A stretch of DNA of 24,247 bases from IMG/VR virus record IMGVR_UViG_3300033997_000074, positions 64,001 to 88,247 of that record. One strand, written 5' to 3'. This document shows positions 23,535 to 24,247 of this stretch, one piece after another. How positions within the stretch are numbered: position 1 is the stretch's first letter; each line of letters opens with the position of its first letter. The position numbers were made by a program, and so were the translations under genes. Source of the stretch: a virus. The notes under the pieces are model-generated. The model was given only the letters and a program-made list of their open reading frames with translations, was not told the DNA's origin and ran no database searches.

Positions 23535-23594
23535 TTGACCTCCTGCAAAATTTAAGACTCCTTCAATTTTAGAGTATTTATTACAGGAGGTCAA
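23535..23594 (-). promoter_or_regulatory. Inverted repeat covering the ribosome binding site of the GIY-YIG gene
   Basis: TTGACCTCCTG (23535-23545 on the plus strand) and CAGGAGGTCAA (23584-23594) are perfect 11-bp inverted repeats with a 38-nt loop. On the mRNA (minus strand) the 3' arm is CAGGAGGTCAA directly before ATG, so the Shine-Dalgarno sequence is fully paired. An inner AAAATT / AATTTT pair (23547-23552, 23565-23570) extends the hairpin. The 5' arm begins 7 nt after the stop of the sheath-like gene. It resembles the RBS-hiding hairpins of phage homing endonucleases such as I-TevI. Confidence 0.75.
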
Positions 23595-23601
23595 GCGTTG
23601 A

Positions 23602-23907
23602 CTACACGGAAAGGTAACCCTCAATCTCAATTCGGCGAATGCTGCCTGCCAACCGGGCGCGGAATACGAAAACGCCAGCGGTTCGTTGAGCACGTAGATT
23701 CGGATCAATGCTCAAGACATCTGGGGTAGAGACGCTCCAACCACGATCAATAGCGCCGTTAGCTTCTGCCTGAGAAAGAACGGTACGGATTTCATTCTCA
23801 ATAATAGCCAGACCAGGATTGGTCATCGGAATCTTCAAGCTATTAATCAGACGGAAATAAATGCTTTCTTGCAGGCGGGCATACAGCCAGTCGATGACAA
23901 TCTGTTC
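23602..23907 (-). CDS. 3' exon of a DUF3383-type tail sheath-like protein
   Basis: Translation of this stretch gives EQIVIDWLYARLQESIYFRL, then a segment with NPGLAIIENEIRTVLSQAEA and the end RARLAGSIRRIEIEGYLSV. This is the C-terminal part of the DUF3383 family (myovirus sheath-like protein), which usually reads DWL.ARLQE....L near here and ends in a short beta hairpin. There is no start codon near its beginning; instead, in-frame TGA and TAA lie just upstream (about 23919-23911). The first 101 codons therefore look like an exon that depends on splicing to an upstream exon outside the window. The exact junction (23907/23908) is inferred from the frame. Confidence 0.75.
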   Translation of the reverse strand, partial: EQIVIDWLYARLQESIYFRLINSLKIPMTNPGLAIIENEIRTVLSQAEANGAIDRGWSVSTPDVLSIDPNLRAQRTAGVFVFRARLAGSIRRIEIEGYLSV

Positions 23908-24247
23908 CGTTTATGTTCATGCGGGGTCGTTAATCCCGCACTGCTAAGGTTTAGGCTTCCGAGACCAACCATGTTGAGCCCGTTTGCACCAGTTCTCTAC
24001 CACACAATAGTCCAAATCTTCTGAATAATATTTGGCAGCATATATCGGGCTTTGAAACTCTAAACCTTCGGGTGATACAAATAAATTTAAACTTTTAGAA
24101 GAGGTTTTGTGCAGGTACTCTTCATTTCTTTGCGCGTTTTTAATTACTTCCTCGGAGAGAGATTTTGAATTTTCTTTCTTCAAGGCCACAGACTTTTCAA
24201 TCATCGAGGCATAGTGTTCTTGGTTTTCTGTTGCCCACTTTTTCATT
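23908..24247 (-). mobile_element. 3' part of a probable group I intron in the sheath-like gene
   Basis: The segment separates the sheath-like 3' exon from the window edge. Immediately before the exon, on the minus strand, lies a 6-bp hairpin TGCGGG / CCCGCA (23940-23935 and 23925-23920), followed by TGAACATAAACG, which would end in the conserved terminal G of a group I intron. It encodes a homing-endonuclease-like protein. The catalytic core (P3-P8) is not visible and must lie further 5', outside this window, so the group I class is an inference. A free-standing insertion that disrupted the gene is the alternative. Confidence 0.5.
23944..24247 (-). CDS. Intron-encoded homing endonuclease, C-terminal part (partial)
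   Basis: About 100 residues run into the window edge. They include a helical Lys/Glu-rich stretch (ENQEHYASMIEKSVALKK) and a C-terminal module LFVSPEGLEFQSPIYAAKYY, ending WCKRAQHGWSRKPKP. This is the small DNA-recognition repeat found at the ends of phage homing endonucleases (HNH or GIY-YIG type; the usual form is VxxPEGxFxSxxEAA...WCxxxxxGWSxK). The catalytic domain is outside the window. An ATG at 24246 may be internal. Its stop lies 36 nt before the putative exon start. Confidence 0.7.
   Translation of the reverse strand, partial: MKKWATENQEHYASMIEKSVALKKENSKSLSEEVIKNAQRNEEYLHKTSSKSLNLFVSPEGLEFQSPIYAAKYYSEDLDYCVVENWCKRAQHGWSRKPKP

Noticed and set aside
22650-23708. Longer 352-aa version of the GIY-YIG protein
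   Set aside because: The extra N-terminal 58 residues are encoded across the end of the sheath-like gene in another frame, show no GIY-YIG character, and lack a ribosome binding site. ATG 23534 has an excellent one.
1-24247. CRISPR array, insertion sequence or integrase module
   Set aside because: No regularly spaced repeats, transposase or recombinase genes are visible; the mobile elements here are homing elements only.

Overview
The window is part of the genome of a contractile-tailed double-stranded DNA phage (myovirus-type Caudoviricetes) of a Gram-negative host. The evidence is a sheath-like protein, tape measure, Gp138-type spike, gp25 and gp47/J-like baseplate proteins, and a lysis cassette with a two-component spanin, which is only needed where there is an outer membrane. 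The host cannot be named from the sequence. Base composition is moderately AT-rich, with one clear exception inside the tailspike gene.

Positions 1-7658 are transcribed rightwards. A nucleotide-metabolism operon comes first: small unknown genes, flavin-dependent thymidylate synthase (thyX), class Ia ribonucleotide reductase large subunit (nrdA, carrying an intein) and small subunit (nrdB), and a glutaredoxin. A palindrome-rich intergenic stretch (6089-6375) follows, then a ribbon-helix-helix-like protein, a winged-helix protein with an SSB-like C-terminal tip, and an AP2-domain homing-endonuclease-like protein. A strong bidirectional terminator (7677-7716) separates this unit from the convergent leftward genes.

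Positions 24247-7742 are transcribed leftwards. In transcription order: the end of a putative intron with a homing endonuclease; the last exon of a DUF3383 sheath-like gene; a free-standing GIY-YIG endonuclease; three tandem tail-tube-like paralogues; a tail assembly chaperone pair joined by a probable -1 frameshift; tape measure; Dit-like protein; Pam3-plug-like protein; hub; Gp138-type spike; gp25; gp47/J; a DUF2612 protein; a tail fibre; a mosaic tailspike and its terminator; then SAR-type endolysin, holin, Rz-like and Rz1-like spanins and two small coiled-coil membrane proteins.

The most notable theme is the load of homing elements in 24 kb: an NrdA intein placed exactly at the thiyl-radical cysteine with a C-terminal Gln, an AP2-type endonuclease, a GIY-YIG endonuclease whose ribosome binding site sits in an 11-bp inverted repeat, and a probable group I intron with its own endonuclease splitting the sheath-like gene. 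Other points of interest are the triplicated tube gene, the frameshifted chaperone, a possible 110-nt structured RNA before the lysis cassette, and the GC-rich replacement in the tailspike.
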